Shown piece by piece: positions 43,704-54,250 of a stretch of 64,000 nucleotides of DNA. A program made the position numbers and the translations under genes. The notes under the pieces are model-generated. The model worked only from the letters and a program-made list of their open reading frames with translations, did no database searches and was not told the origin of the DNA. The DNA comes from Pseudomonadota bacterium (lineage in GTDB: Bacteria > Pseudomonadota > Alphaproteobacteria > Sphingomonadales > Sphingomonadaceae). The stretch is taken from NCBI GenBank assembly GCA_023389105.1, contig JAEWEY010000011.1, forward strand, positions 77,900 through 141,899, given 5' to 3'. Numbering within the stretch: the stretch's first letter is position 1; each line of letters opens with the position of its first letter.

Positions 43704-43736
43704 CGCCGCGCCCCTGAGGAGGCGCGGCGTCGTTTT
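43704..43736. terminator. bidirectional terminator
   Basis: A 9-bp stem cgccgcgcc/ggcgcggcg with an 8-base loop is followed by tcgtttt on the plus strand and by gcttttctt on the minus strand. It serves the convergent DUF6456 and Gln-rich genes. Confidence 0.8.
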
Positions 43737-43751
43737 CCAAGAAATACGCTC

Positions 43752-44285
43752 TTAGAACGAGCTACCCGAGCTGCCCGACCCACCGGTCTGGTCGTTGTCG
43801 GTATCGCTGTCGTCTTCGTCGAGGGCGCCCTGGCCCTGTTCGGCGAAGTCGCTGCCGCCGGTCGCATTGCCCGACGATCCGCCTTCCTGCAGATAGTCGC
43901 CGGAGCCCGTGCCCTGCGAACCGATGAAGTTTTCGTCGGACGAGCGCGACGAAGACCCTTCGACGTTGCCGTTGCCGCCGAACTGATCGGCGACCATGCT
44001 GTCGCCAGCGCCGCTTGACTGGGTCTGGCCGCCGGAGCTTTGACCGCCTGAACTCTGGCCGCCGAAATCAGCACCCTGGCTCATCGTGGTTCCCGAACCG
44101 GTTTCGCTGTCGTTTCCACCGATCGGCTGATTGCCCTGGCTCATATTCTGCTGCGAGCCGAGCCCGCCACTTTGCTGACCCTGTTGCTGACCAAATTCAT
44201 TCTGCTGGCTTTGCTGGCCAGTCGTCTGCTGATCCTGACGGCCTTCGCTGCCGCCGAATTCCTGATCTTCCCGTTCTTCAGCCAT
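43752..44285 (-). CDS. disordered Gln/Gly/Ser-rich protein
   Basis: This is a 177-residue low-complexity protein with no hydrophobic core and many acidic residues. Gln-rich segments (TTGQQSQQNEFGQQQGQQ) alternate with tandem GGQSSGGQ units. The composition suggests an intrinsically disordered, stress- or desiccation-type protein; this is inference only. The ATG has gggag nine bases upstream. The gene sits alone between two terminators. Confidence 0.72.
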   Translation of the reverse strand: MAEEREDQEFGGSEGRQDQQTTGQQSQQNEFGQQQGQQSGGLGSQQNMSQGNQPIGGNDSETGSGTTMSQGADFGGQSSGGQSSGGQTQSSGAGDSMVADQFGGNGNVEGSSSRSSDENFIGSQGTGSGDYLQEGGSSGNATGGSDFAEQGQGALDEDDSDTDNDQTGGSGSSGSSF

Positions 44286-44393
44286 TGTGAATACTCCCAC
44301 ATGGCCCCCGCGTTGCTCTGCACGTTAAACAAGCGTTGGCGAGCAGACGTTCCTACGGCTGATAGGCCTATGCGACGAACCGCTTGGCGCACG

Positions 44394-44426
44394 AAAAAGG
44401 GCCGCCGATCCTGCGACCGGCGACCC
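44394..44426 (-). terminator. terminator of the rpsF-rpsR-rplI operon
   Basis: On the minus strand, gggtcgccggtc/gatcggcggccc (two G-U pairs) with loop gcag is followed by five T. Confidence 0.88.
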
Positions 44427-44450
44427 TGATTTTCGTTACCGAAGAGGCGG

Positions 44451-45062
44451 TTAAGCCTGCTCGGAGTCGCCTTCGGCAGCAGCCGGAGCTTCGGCCGGCG
44501 CTTCCGCCGTCGCGCCCGGTTCTGCGTTCGGATCGTAAGCCTCGGTGAAGCCCGCGTCGTCGCGCTCGAACATCTGCGCCATGACGTCGACGCCCTGCGC
44601 CTGCAGCTCGGCTTCTTCCGGCGAGCGGGCGACGTTCACCTTGACGGTGACGGCCACTTCCGGGTGAAGCGCGATCTTCACGTCATACATGCCGATCGCC
44701 TTGATCGGACGATCCAGGACGACCTGGCTCTTCGTCACGTGCGCGCCTTCGGTCTCAAGCGCCTCGACGATGTCGCGAGCACTGACCGAACCGTAGAGCT
44801 GGCCGGTGTTCGACGCCTGGCGAATGAGCTGGACGGTCTTGCCGTCGACGCCCTTCGACGCCTTTTCGGCATCGCCGCGGCGATTGGCGTTCTCTTCCTC
44901 GATGCGCGCCCGGTTGGCTTCGAAGACCTTGCGGTTGGCTTCGTTGGCGCGCAGCGCCTTCTTGTTGGGGAGAAGGAAGTTGCGAGCGAACCCGTCCTTG
45001 ACCTTCACCACATCGCCGATGGCGCCGAGCTTTTCGACACGCTCAAGCAGAATGACTTCCAT
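44451..45062 (-). CDS. rplI: 50S ribosomal protein L9
   Basis: This 203-residue protein opens with MEVILLERVEKLGAIGDVVKVKDGFARNFLLP, the rRNA-binding N-domain signature of L9, and has the long connecting helix. The C-terminus carries an Ala/Pro/Glu-rich extension (ATAEAPAEAPAAAEG), longer than the roughly 150 residues of E. coli L9, as in other sphingomonads. A perfect aaggag site precedes the ATG. Last gene of the operon. Confidence 0.97.
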   Translation of the reverse strand: MEVILLERVEKLGAIGDVVKVKDGFARNFLLPNKKALRANEANRKVFEANRARIEEENANRRGDAEKASKGVDGKTVQLIRQASNTGQLYGSVSARDIVEALETEGAHVTKSQVVLDRPIKAIGMYDVKIALHPEVAVTVKVNVARSPEEAELQAQGVDVMAQMFERDDAGFTEAYDPNAEPGATAEAPAEAPAAAEGDSEQA

Positions 45063-45074
45063 TGTGAGCGCTCC

Positions 45075-45299
45075 TTACTTCACGACGTAGGGAAGCAGGC
45101 CGATGTGGCGCGAGCGCTTGATCGCTTTCGCCAGCTCACGCTGCTTCTTGGAGGAGACGGCGGTGATCCGCGACGGCACGATCTTGCCGCGCTCGGACAC
45201 GAAGCCCTGAAGCAGGCGCACGTCCTTGTAATCGATCTTCGGCGCGTCCTTGCCCGAGAAGGGGCACGACTTGCGGCGGCGGAAAAATGCGCGGGCCAT
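45075..45299 (-). CDS. rpsR: 30S ribosomal protein S18
   Basis: This 74-residue protein has the typical RKSCPFSGKDAPKIDYKDVRLL and ERGKIVPSRITAVSSKKQRELAKAIKRSR blocks. Its ATG overlaps the rpsF stop (TAATG), and rplI begins 12 bases after its stop. Confidence 0.97.
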   Translation of the reverse strand: MARAFFRRRKSCPFSGKDAPKIDYKDVRLLQGFVSERGKIVPSRITAVSSKKQRELAKAIKRSRHIGLLPYVVK

Positions 45300-45706
45300 T
45301 ATTCGACCTCCTCTTCACGGTTGGCGCGATACTCGCTGCGGTCACCGCGGTCGTCGCGGCGCGGGCCGCGCTCGCGGTCCTTTTCGCCACGGCGCATCAT
45401 GGCCGACGGGCCTTTTTCATGCTCGTCGACGCGCAGGGTGAGGAAGCGGATGATGTCTTCATTGATGTTCGACTGGCGCTCCAGCTCGGCGATCGCCGGG
45501 GCGGGGGCATCGATGTCCAGCGCAACGTAGTGCGCCTTGCGGTTCTTCGCGATCCGGTACGCGAGGCTGCGCAGGCCCCAGGTCTCGGTCTTGGCGATCG
45601 ATCCGCCATTGTCGGTGATGGTCTTGGTGGCGTTTTCCGCGAGTGCATCGACCTGGGCCTGAGCCAGATCCTGACGCGCAAGGAAAACATGCTCGTAGAG
45701 CGGCAT
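45299..45706 (-). CDS. rpsF: 30S ribosomal protein S6
   Basis: This 135-residue protein is recognised from MPLYEHVFLARQDL and GLRSLAYRIAKNRKAHYV. The C-terminus carries a charged Arg/Glu/Asp-rich tail (MRRGEKDRERGPRRDDRGDRSE). The ATG at 45706 is chosen because it begins the conserved S6 core; the frame is open upstream. It is the first gene of the rpsF-rpsR-rplI operon. Confidence 0.96.
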   Translation of the reverse strand: MPLYEHVFLARQDLAQAQVDALAENATKTITDNGGSIAKTETWGLRSLAYRIAKNRKAHYVALDIDAPAPAIAELERQSNINEDIIRFLTLRVDEHEKGPSAMMRRGEKDRERGPRRDDRGDRSEYRANREEEVE

Positions 45707-45859
45707 GTGTTCTCGTCCATGTTGGCCGATCGCTGACGCCGCCCAATGCGGACGCCCCTCCGGCTGTCGTTCAAAATAAACAAGCGCGAAAGGCCAAGCC
45801 TCTCGCGCCAGCGGTCGGCCCATTGCCGCAAAGTGGGTGAAATGGCAAGGCTTACGGTC

Positions 45860-47038
45860 ATGGCCACGCCGCTGAAGCCGGTGAGCACGAACTCCGATCC
45901 GCTCGACGGCATGAGCCTGCCGGGCTGGCTTTATCACGATCCCGAGTTTCTCGAAGCGGAGAAGGCCGCATTCCTGCGGGCGGCGCCGCAGGTCGTTTGT
46001 CATGAGAATGAGATCCCGCGGCCGGGCGAGTGGCGCAGCCTGGAATATCTTGGCGAGAGCGTCATCGTCATCCGAGGCGACGACAATCAGGTCCGGGCCT
46101 TCTCGAACGTCTGTCGGCATCGTGGTTCGCGTCTGGTTGACGGGAGCGGCGGTTGCGCGCGGGTGTTGACCTGTCCCTATCACGCGTGGAGCTACGCGCG
46201 GGATGGGCGGCTGGTCGGTGTGCCGCATCGCGGTGAATATCCGGGTCTGCGCACGGAGGGCCTTGGCCTGATGCCCGTCGCGCTCGAGAATTGGCGCGGC
46301 TTTCTTTTCGTAACGCTCGAACCGGGCGCGCCGTCGGTCACGGAGATGATGGCGCCTTATGAGGCCGAGGTCGCGCCGTACCGGTTCGAGGAACTACAGG
46401 CGATCGGGCGGGTCACGCTGCGTGAGCGGCCGCTAAACTGGAAGACGATCGCGGACAACTATTCCGACGGGCTGCACATCCCCGTCGGACATCCTGGGCT
46501 GACCCGGCTGTTCGGTCGCAATTACCGCATCGAAGCGCGTGAGAATGTCGACCGGATGGAAGGCGATCTTGTTGAAGCAGCTTCGACGAACCCCAGCGAA
46601 CGAGCCTATCAGGAACTGTTGCCGGCCGTGGAGCATCTGCCGGCGAGCCACCAGCGCAAGTGGCTCTATTACAAGCTGTTTCCGAACGTCGCCTTCGACA
46701 TTTATCCCGACCAGGTCGATTTTATGCAATTCCTGCCGGTCAGCGCGACCGAGACAGTGATCCGTGAGATCAGCTACGCACTGCCCGATCAACGCCGAGA
46801 GATGCGCGCGGCGCGCTACCTGAACTGGCGGATCAATCGCCGTGTGAATGCCGAAGACACCGAGCTGATTACGCGGGTGCAGCTGGGCATGCAGTCGTCG
46901 AGTTATCGGGCCGGCCCCCTGGGCACCAGCGAGGTCTGCCTGCGGAGCTTCGCGCAGAAACTGCGAAAACTCATCCCCGAGGCGCGGCTGGACGCTCCTC
47001 CGCCGACCGGCTGGAGCCGTTTAGCCAACGCGAGATAG
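45860..47038 (+). CDS. Rieske non-heme iron oxygenase, alpha subunit type
   Basis: This is a 392-residue protein. The Rieske [2Fe-2S] motif is CRHRG...CPYHAW, and the mononuclear iron site is in DNYSDGLHIPVGHPGL, with a later acidic ligand possibly in EDTELITRVQ. This is the ring-hydroxylating dioxygenase or quaternary-amine demethylase fold; the substrate is not evident and no reductase or ferredoxin gene is adjacent. The start is ambiguous: ATG 45860 has aagg eight bases upstream, ATG 45842 has none. The 3' end overlaps the convergent permease gene by 68 bases. Confidence 0.88.
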   Translation: MATPLKPVSTNSDPLDGMSLPGWLYHDPEFLEAEKAAFLRAAPQVVCHENEIPRPGEWRSLEYLGESVIVIRGDDNQVRAFSNVCRHRGSRLVDGSGGCARVLTCPYHAWSYARDGRLVGVPHRGEYPGLRTEGLGLMPVALENWRGFLFVTLEPGAPSVTEMMAPYEAEVAPYRFEELQAIGRVTLRERPLNWKTIADNYSDGLHIPVGHPGLTRLFGRNYRIEARENVDRMEGDLVEAASTNPSERAYQELLPAVEHLPASHQRKWLYYKLFPNVAFDIYPDQVDFMQFLPVSATETVIREISYALPDQRREMRAARYLNWRINRRVNAEDTELITRVQLGMQSSSYRAGPLGTSEVCLRSFAQKLRKLIPEARLDAPPPTGWSRLANAR

Positions 47039-48311
47039 CGCGGATTGGCAGACCGATCAGTGCCAGCCCAAAGCCCCATAACGTGGCTTCGAGGCCCGCC
47101 CCGATGAACATCGCGACCGAGTAAAAGACGCCAATTATCGCGATGATCGCCCAGCGGCCGACGACCTTCAGCTTCAGGGCGGCGGCAGCGCAGACAATGT
47201 AAAGCACCAGTGCGGCGACCGTCGAAACGAGCGTGATGAAAACATAAAGCGCGACGAAATTCTTCGACGAGCTCGCCAGCACCAGCAGTGCCGAAATAGC
47301 GGCCACGACCAGGATCGCGCCGACCGGCGCGCCGACCTTGTTGGTCTTCTGGAAGACGGGCGGAAGATCTCGCGCGCCGGCAATGGTCCGGCTTATCTCC
47401 GCCGCGAACAGCAAGAGGGCGTTGGCCGTCCCGAACGCGCTGATCGCCGCGATGACGGCGACGACGGCTCCAGCCAGGGGCCCGAGGATCGGCGCGATTG
47501 CATCGGCGAACGGTGCGCCGCTTTTTGCTGCCAGAGCGCTGGGCAGGAGCATCAGCGTCGCCACGGTCGAGAGGAGATAGATTACCGCCGTAAAGCCGGT
47601 GCCGACGATGGTCGCCGTCGGTACCGTAGAGGTTGAATCACGCGTGACGTTCGCCGTGACGGCCGCGGCTTCGAAGCCTGTGAGCGAGAAGAGCATAAGC
47701 GCGCCCGCGATGGTGATCGCGCTGACGTTGATCGGCGTAGGCTCCAGCGGTTCCAGGGGCTCGCCGGTCCCCAATCGCACGAGCACGAACAGAACGACCG
47801 CCAGCAGCGGGACGATTTTGATCAGCGTCGCGATGACCTGGAGCACGCCGGCCGAACGGGCGCCGCGAAGGTTCACGAGGCTAAGGATCACGATTGATCC
47901 AAGCGCGACGGCGATTAGCCCCGGACCGGAGCCGACCTGCGGAACCACATGGCTGAGCGCGCCGGCCATCGCCACGGCCACACCCGCCACGCCGGTAATC
48001 TGCGAAACTACGTAGCTCCACAGAGTGAGGAACGCGGCCGTTTCGCCGAACGCCTCTGTCACATAGGCGAACGGCCCGCCCGGGATGACCGCTGCAAGCC
48101 GCGCCAGGCAGAAGGCGAGGCACATCGTCCCGAAGCCTGTCAGCAGGAAGGCGATGACCAGGTTATAGCCGTAGGGCGCGAGGGTAGTGGGCAGCAGGTA
48201 GATGCCCGAGCCGACCATCGTGCCGACGACCATTGCCGCGCTCATCCACTTGCCGAGCATCCGCGATGCGGGCTCGGGATGAGTGTCGATGCTGATGTTG
48301 TGATCGGTCAT
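46971..48311 (-). CDS. APC-family amino acid permease
   Basis: This 446-residue inner-membrane protein has about 12 transmembrane segments. The first helix region MVVGTMVGSGIYLLP and the GGPFAYVTEAFGETAAFLTLWSY stretch are signatures of the amino acid-polyamine-organocation family, closest to the arginine/agmatine and putrescine antiporter-like group. The substrate is not determinable. The ATG at 48311 is preferred to an upstream start. Its 3' end overlaps the Rieske gene; the overlapped codons encode only a hydrophilic tail. Confidence 0.88.
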   Translation of the reverse strand: MTDHNISIDTHPEPASRMLGKWMSAAMVVGTMVGSGIYLLPTTLAPYGYNLVIAFLLTGFGTMCLAFCLARLAAVIPGGPFAYVTEAFGETAAFLTLWSYVVSQITGVAGVAVAMAGALSHVVPQVGSGPGLIAVALGSIVILSLVNLRGARSAGVLQVIATLIKIVPLLAVVLFVLVRLGTGEPLEPLEPTPINVSAITIAGALMLFSLTGFEAAAVTANVTRDSTSTVPTATIVGTGFTAVIYLLSTVATLMLLPSALAAKSGAPFADAIAPILGPLAGAVVAVIAAISAFGTANALLLFAAEISRTIAGARDLPPVFQKTNKVGAPVGAILVVAAISALLVLASSSKNFVALYVFITLVSTVAALVLYIVCAAAALKLKVVGRWAIIAIIGVFYSVAMFIGAGLEATLWGFGLALIGLPIRAISRWLNGSSRSAEERPAAPRG

Positions 48312-48393
48312 GGGCGCCCGCTTTGCACCCCCGGGCAGGGTTGGCAATCCAAGCCCTTGGGCCTAGGCCGCGCGCCAAATTCAGGGGATTTCA

Positions 48394-49320
48394 ATGCGCG
48401 CATTCACTTTTCCGGGACAGGGAAGCCAGGCCGTCGGCATGGGGGCGGCACTCGCCAATGCGAGCCGCGCTGCCAAGGACGTCTTTGCGGAGGTGGACGA
48501 AGCACTCGGCCAGAACCTGTTTCGCCTGATGAGCGAGGGGCCTGACGACGAACTTAAGCTGACCGAGAATGCGCAGCCGGCGATCATGGCGCATTCGATC
48601 GCGGTGCTGCGGACGCTGGGCGTTGATCTGCGTACCGTCGCAAACTTTGTCGCGGGCCACAGCCTCGGGGAATATTCCGCGCTATGCGCCGCGGGCTCGT
48701 TCGACCTGCCGACAACGGCAAAGCTGCTGAAGCTCCGCGGCCAGGCGATGCAGCAGGCTGTGCCCGTGGGCGAGGGCGCGATGGCTGCGCTGCTCGGCGC
48801 GAACCTCGACCTCGCGCAGCAGATTGCCGACGCCGCCGCACAAGGCGAGGTCTGCACCGTCGCCAACGACAACGATCCGAGCCAGGTGGTCATTTCCGGC
48901 CACAAGGCTGCGATCGACCGGGCCATCGAGATGGCCAAGGACATGGGTGTGAAGCGCGCAGTCGCATTGCCGGTTTCGGCCCCTTTTCACTGCCCGCTGA
49001 TGCAGCCTGCGGCCGACGCTATGCAGGATGCATTGAGGTACGTCGTCGTCGAGACGCCTGGCGTTCCGCTGTTCGCCAATGTGACGGCGCAGCCGACGAC
49101 CGATCCGGACACCATCCGCACGCAGCTGGTCGAGCAGGTGACCGGCATGGTTCGCTGGCGGGAAAGCGTCGCCAACATGTTCGATGCGGGCGTCCACGAG
49201 TTCGTCGAGATTGGCGGCAAGGTCCTCGGGCCGATGGTCAAGCGCATCGCACCGGACGCCAAGGTGACGAGCGTCGTCACCATCGAAGATGTCGAAGCGC
49301 TCGCAAAGGAGATTGCATAG
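48394..49320 (+). CDS. fabD: malonyl-CoA:ACP transacylase
   Basis: This 308-residue protein has TFPGQGSQ at the N-terminus, the nucleophile serine in AGHSLGEYSAL, and the catalytic His in SAPFHCPLM. It loads malonyl onto acyl carrier protein for fatty acid synthesis. An aggggat ribosome site precedes the ATG. fabG follows with no intervening base. Confidence 0.97.
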   Translation: MRAFTFPGQGSQAVGMGAALANASRAAKDVFAEVDEALGQNLFRLMSEGPDDELKLTENAQPAIMAHSIAVLRTLGVDLRTVANFVAGHSLGEYSALCAAGSFDLPTTAKLLKLRGQAMQQAVPVGEGAMAALLGANLDLAQQIADAAAQGEVCTVANDNDPSQVVISGHKAAIDRAIEMAKDMGVKRAVALPVSAPFHCPLMQPAADAMQDALRYVVVETPGVPLFANVTAQPTTDPDTIRTQLVEQVTGMVRWRESVANMFDAGVHEFVEIGGKVLGPMVKRIAPDAKVTSVVTIEDVEALAKEIA

Positions 49321-50061
49321 ATGTTCGATCTGACCGGCATGACGGCGTTGGTGACCGGCGCCAGCGGCGGCCTCGGCAGCGCCATTGCGAAAGCGCTTGC
49401 GGGGCAGGGCGCGCGGCTCGCCGTTTCAGGTAGCAATGTCGAGAAGCTCGAGAGCTTCCGCGCAGGCCTTGGAGCCGATCACGTGGCGTTGCCATGCAAC
49501 CTGTCGGATGGGGCGGCTGTCGATCAGCTGGTCCCGCAAGCGGTCGAGGCGCTCGGCGGCAAGCTCGACATCCTTATCAACAACGCCGGCGTCACCCGTG
49601 ACAATTTGCTCATGCGGATGAAGGACGAGGAATTCGAGGAGGTGATTCGCATCAACCTCGAAGCAGCCTTTCGGCTGATGCGCGCGGCGGCCAAGCCGAT
49701 GATGAAGGCGCGCTTTGGGCGCATCATTTCGATTACCTCGGTCGTCGGCGTCACCGGCAATCCGGGTCAGGCAAACTACGTTGCATCCAAGGCTGGCCTC
49801 ATCGGCATGACCAAAGCCGTGGCGCAGGAGCTAGCCAGCCGGAACGTCACCGCCAACGCTATCGCGCCCGGATTCATGACCTCGGCCATGACCGACGCCC
49901 TCAACGAGCAGCAGCGCGCGGGTATACTGTCGCGCATCCCGATGGGGTCCATGGGCAGTGGCAACGACATCGGCGCGGCGTGCGTCTACCTCGCCTCGAA
50001 GGAAGCCGGTTACGTCACCGGCCAGACACTTCACGTCAACGGCGGGATGGCGATGCCCTAA
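49321..50061 (+). CDS. fabG: 3-oxoacyl-ACP reductase
   Basis: This 246-residue SDR has the NADP-binding motif TGASGGLG, NNAGVTRD, the catalytic Ser in SITSVVG and Tyr/Lys in YVASKAG. It reduces 3-ketoacyl-ACP in fatty acid synthesis. The gene directly abuts fabD and is co-transcribed with it. A near-palindromic hairpin (aagcgcaatttgcgctt) follows the stop and may attenuate read-through. Confidence 0.96.
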   Translation: MFDLTGMTALVTGASGGLGSAIAKALAGQGARLAVSGSNVEKLESFRAGLGADHVALPCNLSDGAAVDQLVPQAVEALGGKLDILINNAGVTRDNLLMRMKDEEFEEVIRINLEAAFRLMRAAAKPMMKARFGRIISITSVVGVTGNPGQANYVASKAGLIGMTKAVAQELASRNVTANAIAPGFMTSAMTDALNEQQRAGILSRIPMGSMGSGNDIGAACVYLASKEAGYVTGQTLHVNGGMAMP

Positions 50062-50090
50062 GCGCAATTTGCGCTTCGTTGCGGCGCTCC

Positions 50091-50120
50091 TTGTCGCTCA
50101 TTTCATCGCACCTATATCCC
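50091..50120 (+). promoter_or_regulatory. RpoH (sigma-32) heat-shock promoter
   Basis: CTTG at 50091-50094 is followed after 17 bases by CCTATATCC at 50112-50120. This matches the alphaproteobacterial RpoH pattern (CTTG, then CYTATNT) and lies about 70 bases before the dnaK start. Confidence 0.65.
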
Positions 50121-50190
50121 TCTCACAAAATCAACATTTCGGCCGCCTTTAAGGGGCCGAGTGGGGCTGAAGAGAGAGGGTAGAGAAAAC

Positions 50191-52134
<1,944 letters not shown>

Positions 52135-52204
52135 TGACCTGGCGCGGTCGCTCCATAAGCGGAGAGGCCGCGCCTCGTCCTGTTGTGCGTAACGGGGAAT
52201 AAAT

Positions 52205-53320
52205 ATGGTCGAGCAGGACTATTATGAACTGCTGGGTGTCGCCCGCGGTGCGGACGATGCCACGATCAAGTCTGCGTATCGGCGGATGGCCAAGGAATGC
52301 CATCCCGACCGGCACCAAGGCTGCCGCGATCAGGAAGCGCGGTTCAAGTCCATCAACGAGGCCTACGACGTTCTGAAGGACCCGCAAAAACGGGCCGCCT
52401 ACGACCGTTTCGGCAAAGCCGCCTTCCAGAATGGTGGGGGCGGGCACGACCCGTTTGCCGAAGCCGGGTTTAATGGCTTCTCCGACATCTTCTCGACGAT
52501 CTTCGGCGAGTTCATGGATCCGCGGGCGCAGCAGAATGCCGCGCGCGGGGCGGACCTTCGCTACGACCTCGAGCTAAGCCTGGAAGATGCTTTCACGGGC
52601 AGCGAGCAGACGATTACAGTCCAGGCCAACGCGACGTGCGAGCAGTGCGGTGGGCGCGGGTGCATGAAATCGGACAGCTGCGCGAGTATGTGTCAGACTT
52701 GCGGCGGCATGGGGAAAGTCCGGGCGCAGCAGGGGTTCTTCGTGGTCGAGCGCGGCTGCCCGACGTGCCGCGGCTCAGGCGAAGTGATCGCGGATCCTTG
52801 CACGCACTGCCATGGCGAAGGCCGCGCGATGACCCAGCGCAAGCTTGCCGTGAAAATTCCTGCCGGCGTCGACGAGGGTACGCGCATTCGCGTCGCGGGC
52901 GAGGGCGAAGCCGGTGTTCGCGGCGCGGCCAGTGGTGACCTTTATCTCTTCGTCCACATGAAGCGGCATCCGATCTATGGCCGCGAGGGCACGACGCTGG
53001 TCGCCGATTGTCCGGTCAGCTTCACGACTGCAGCGCTCGGGGGAAGCATTAGCCTTCCGGGGATCGACGGTCATAAGGTTGATCTCAAGATCCCCGCCGG
53101 CATCCAGTCCGGCGAGCAATTGCGCCATCGCGGTGCGGGAATGAGCGTTCTGAACGGCCGCGGGCGGGGCGATCTGGTCGCGCGCATTCTGGTCGAGACG
53201 CCGACGCGGATGAGCGCGAAGCAGAAGAAGATACTCGAGGAGTTCCGCGCCACGGAGACTGGCGACGAGTGTCCCGCGTCGAAGGGTTTCTTCGGCCGAG
53301 CACGGGACATGTTCGGCTAA
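52205..53320 (+). CDS. dnaJ: chaperone DnaJ (Hsp40)
   Basis: This 371-residue protein has a J domain with the HPD motif (CHPDRHQG), a Gly/Phe linker (FGEFMDPRAQ), four CxxCxGxG zinc motifs (CEQCGGRG, CQTCGGMG, CPTCRGSG, CTHCHGEG), and two C-terminal beta domains. It stimulates DnaK ATP hydrolysis and delivers substrates. The intergenic region from dnaK contains a ggcgcggtc/ggccgcgcc hairpin (52141-52177) that could tune the DnaK/DnaJ ratio. Confidence 0.97.
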   Translation: MVEQDYYELLGVARGADDATIKSAYRRMAKECHPDRHQGCRDQEARFKSINEAYDVLKDPQKRAAYDRFGKAAFQNGGGGHDPFAEAGFNGFSDIFSTIFGEFMDPRAQQNAARGADLRYDLELSLEDAFTGSEQTITVQANATCEQCGGRGCMKSDSCASMCQTCGGMGKVRAQQGFFVVERGCPTCRGSGEVIADPCTHCHGEGRAMTQRKLAVKIPAGVDEGTRIRVAGEGEAGVRGAASGDLYLFVHMKRHPIYGREGTTLVADCPVSFTTAALGGSISLPGIDGHKVDLKIPAGIQSGEQLRHRGAGMSVLNGRGRGDLVARILVETPTRMSAKQKKILEEFRATETGDECPASKGFFGRARDMFG

Positions 53321-53324
53321 CGCG

Positions 53325-54170
53325 CTAGCCTTCTATCTCCAGTCGCAAGCCGAACATCTGGGCGAACAGCTCGGCCGCTGCATGAAGTTCGAGGCTGGTT
53401 GGCCGGGGCACCCGGCTGTCGCAGCGAAATTCGCCTTCGACGCCCCGCGCCTCGAAAGGCAGGCGCATTGCGGCGCGAACGCCGGAGCGGGCGAGACTTG
53501 ACCGCGTCTCGTCGCCAAGTCCGGCCATCAAGGCATGATCCGCAGCCGCGCTCTTCGTTTCTCGGGGAAAAAGCCTGACTGTCGGCGCACCTGCGTCGGC
53601 CATGATGGGCGGGATATCGGCAACGTCCTCTGCGGGGCCGGGAAACAGGCCTCGGCTGCTTTCGGCGTAGCTGTCTCCCAAGCGCAGGATCACCCGATCG
53701 TAGCCCGTCAGTGCCCGCATGCGCCGTGCACCGCCGTCCAGCAAAGCCTGTTCATGCGCGCCTGACAGTCCGGCGATGAGGCCACCCACCGTCCCGAAAT
53801 GCTCGCCGAACGTCCCCTCGGTTGGGACTGCTTCCAGCAATACGCGGCCTTGCGCCAACTGAAATGCCACATCGACGAGGTCCGGATCGTCCGTCAGCCG
53901 GATCGCGTAGGCTCGCCCGATGCCCGTGGTGCCGCTCAGTCGTGAGAATAGATTGCGGATGTCGTGGAGCGCCTGGCCGTGCACGAACCGCCCGAGCGGT
54001 TCGTCGATTAGCGTGACGTGAGATTCGCCGAGAAGATGATGGATGTTTTCGGATGCCCGCCGGACGATCCAGTCGGGGGACAGCTCGAGAAAGTAAGTGC
54101 CCGTCTGCACTCCCTCAGGCGTCGGCATGGCCGCAGCTTCTCGCTCTAGTGTCTCATCAATCGCGTTCAT
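53325..54170 (-). CDS. degenerate phytochrome-like PAS-GAF protein
   Basis: This is a 281-residue protein. Residues 25-125 follow the phytochrome PAS_2 pattern (YFLELSPDWIVRRASENIHHLLGE, then EPLGRFVHG). Residues 135-281 follow the phytochrome GAF pattern (ALTGYDRVILRLGDSY ... ARSGVRAAMRLP ... PRPTSLELHAAAELFAQMFGL). No cysteine stands at the N-terminal bilin position, and the GAF biliverdin pocket motifs are not conserved. The PHY and histidine-kinase domains are absent, so it is a free PAS-GAF core, possibly a sensor by protein-protein contact. It converges with dnaJ, the stops being five bases apart. Confidence 0.7.
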   Translation of the reverse strand: MNAIDETLEREAAAMPTPEGVQTGTYFLELSPDWIVRRASENIHHLLGESHVTLIDEPLGRFVHGQALHDIRNLFSRLSGTTGIGRAYAIRLTDDPDLVDVAFQLAQGRVLLEAVPTEGTFGEHFGTVGGLIAGLSGAHEQALLDGGARRMRALTGYDRVILRLGDSYAESSRGLFPGPAEDVADIPPIMADAGAPTVRLFPRETKSAAADHALMAGLGDETRSSLARSGVRAAMRLPFEARGVEGEFRCDSRVPRPTSLELHAAAELFAQMFGLRLEIEG

Positions 54171-54250
54171 CGGCCCCCCGGCAGATTCGGCTATCCGCTT
54201 AGACCTCGATTCCTGCTCCGCGGTCAAGAATATTGCTTGATGCTAGGTAC

